Shown here: piece after piece, positions 5,564-5,859 of the stretch
Layout: every line of letters begins with the position of its first letter
Numbering within the stretch: position 1 is the stretch's first letter
NCBI GenBank assembly: GCA_016211245.1
Contig: JACQSQ010000021.1
Coordinates: forward strand, 1 to 5,859
Reading direction: 5' to 3'
DNA: 5,859 nt
Origin: Candidatus Woesearchaeota archaeon
Lineage (GTDB): Archaea; Nanobdellota; Nanobdellia; Woesearchaeales; GW2011-AR4
Position numbers and translations under genes: made by a program
The notes under the pieces: generated by a model
The model's database searches: none
What the model saw: the letters and a program-made list of their open reading frames with translations, nothing else
What the model was told of the DNA's origin: nothing

Positions 5564-5859
5564 CCCGCGACCCATGCGATTGCTCTACGAGCTTCAATGG
5601 GTGATTTGCACGCGAGCTTGTGAGCGAGCGTGCTCGCAAGCATTTACCCGCTAACATCAGTCTTTTGCAGTGCAACGGGTCACCTTTTATAGTTTTACTG
5701 TGCGAGGTCGTTTTCGGGAATAATTATTAATTTTTTAAATTGTAGTTATTTCGTTATTGTTTTTGTCCGTTATTTTGAATGTTTCTTTAATGTAGTTCGT
5801 ATATTGAAACTTTATTCCTAAAGTGGGGCTGCCCGGACTTTCAGCAACTTTGCAATTGC
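5563..5859 (-). ncRNA. rnpB: Probable RNase P RNA, partial (5' end off right edge, 3' part not visible)
   Basis: This stretch has no convincing ORF but holds, in order on the minus strand, elements matching RNase P RNA, the catalytic RNA that trims pre-tRNA 5' ends. CR-I-like GAAAGTCCGGGC is at 5842-5831, followed by GCCCCAC. Next is a 5-bp hairpin with a GGAA (GNRA) loop at 5823-5810, in the place of helix P8. ACAGTAAAACTATA (5701-5688) resembles CR-II. GCGGGTAAATGC (5651-5640), in a GTTAGC/GCTTGC hairpin, resembles the conserved GGUAAGAGC loop. A GC-rich hairpin, GCACGC (5633-5628) with GCGTGC (5613-5608), follows as P14 would. Then AAATCACCC (5607-5599) and AGAGCAATCGCATGGG (5586-5571) parallel the bacterial AAACUCCACCC and GGAGCAAGGCCAAAUAGGG. 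CR-V (AGAAnnnGGCUUA), needed to close P4, is not found before the eL43 gene. The 3' boundary is a guess. Matches are from memory of consensus sequences, not a covariance search. Confidence 0.6.

Noticed and set aside
5564..5680. A tRNA gene (D-arm-like AGCTCGTAGAGC on the minus strand)
   Set aside because: No T-loop TTCRANY, no acceptor stem and too short a D-loop; the element fits the RNase P reading better.
5684..5691. CTATAAAA on the minus strand as a promoter of a shorter RNA starting near 5662
   Set aside because: It overlaps the CR-II-like element and is better explained as part of the RNA; a start there would cut off the CR-I region. It cannot be fully excluded without transcript data.
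5821..5859. Reverse complement of a tRNA 3' half (GGGGCTGCCCGGACTT on the plus strand)
   Set aside because: The expected T-arm (GGATTTGAACC-like on this strand) does not follow; GAAAGTCCGGGC on the minus strand fits RNase P CR-I.

Overview
The window looks like chromosomal DNA from an archaeon, most likely a small-genome DPANN-type lineage (Woesearchaeota/Pacearchaeota-like). Four things point there. Five genes on the right belong to archaeal information-processing families: ribosomal protein eL43 (L37Ae), RNA polymerase subunit P, prefoldin beta, UPF0147 and the COG1325 exosome-associated protein. The TrpRS is of the archaeal/eukaryotic type. TATA-box promoters sit at leaderless spacing, and genes are tightly packed in AT-rich DNA. 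The phylum is an inference; the domain Archaea is close to certain.

Every protein gene is on the minus strand, so the reading order is right to left. Positions 5563-5859 hold no convincing ORF. They contain a minus-strand sequence that I read as most of an RNase P RNA (conserved region I, a GNRA hairpin, CR-II-like, GGUAA-type and AGAGCAA-type elements in the expected order). Its 5' end lies beyond the right edge, and its expected 3' part, including the strand that closes helix P4, is not visible. A promoter-like stretch follows, then the compact cluster eL43 - rpoP - prefoldin beta - UPF0147 - COG1325 (5507 to 3990), with overlaps of 1 base or gaps of 2-12 bases. This resembles a shortened archaeal exosome superoperon that lacks rrp4/rrp41/rrp42 and Pcc1 here. 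The rpoP gene is only 45 codons and easy to miss.

Downstream is a second unit, a ribulose-phosphate 3-epimerase-like TIM barrel (own TATA box at leaderless distance) followed after one base by a ten-helix EamA transporter. Next comes trpS with its own leaderless-type promoter. The left end (1247 to 1) is an accessory-looking membrane module: a single-pass anchored protein with an N-terminal LTGLAV motif, a 67-residue two-helix membrane protein, a MgtC/SapB-family membrane protein, and the first 87 codons of an unrecognised lysine-rich soluble protein. These are spaced as an operon and probably start from a TATA box at 1276-1283.

No mobile element, CRISPR array or tRNA was found. The item most worth pursuing is the RNase P RNA candidate and its apparently missing 3' part.
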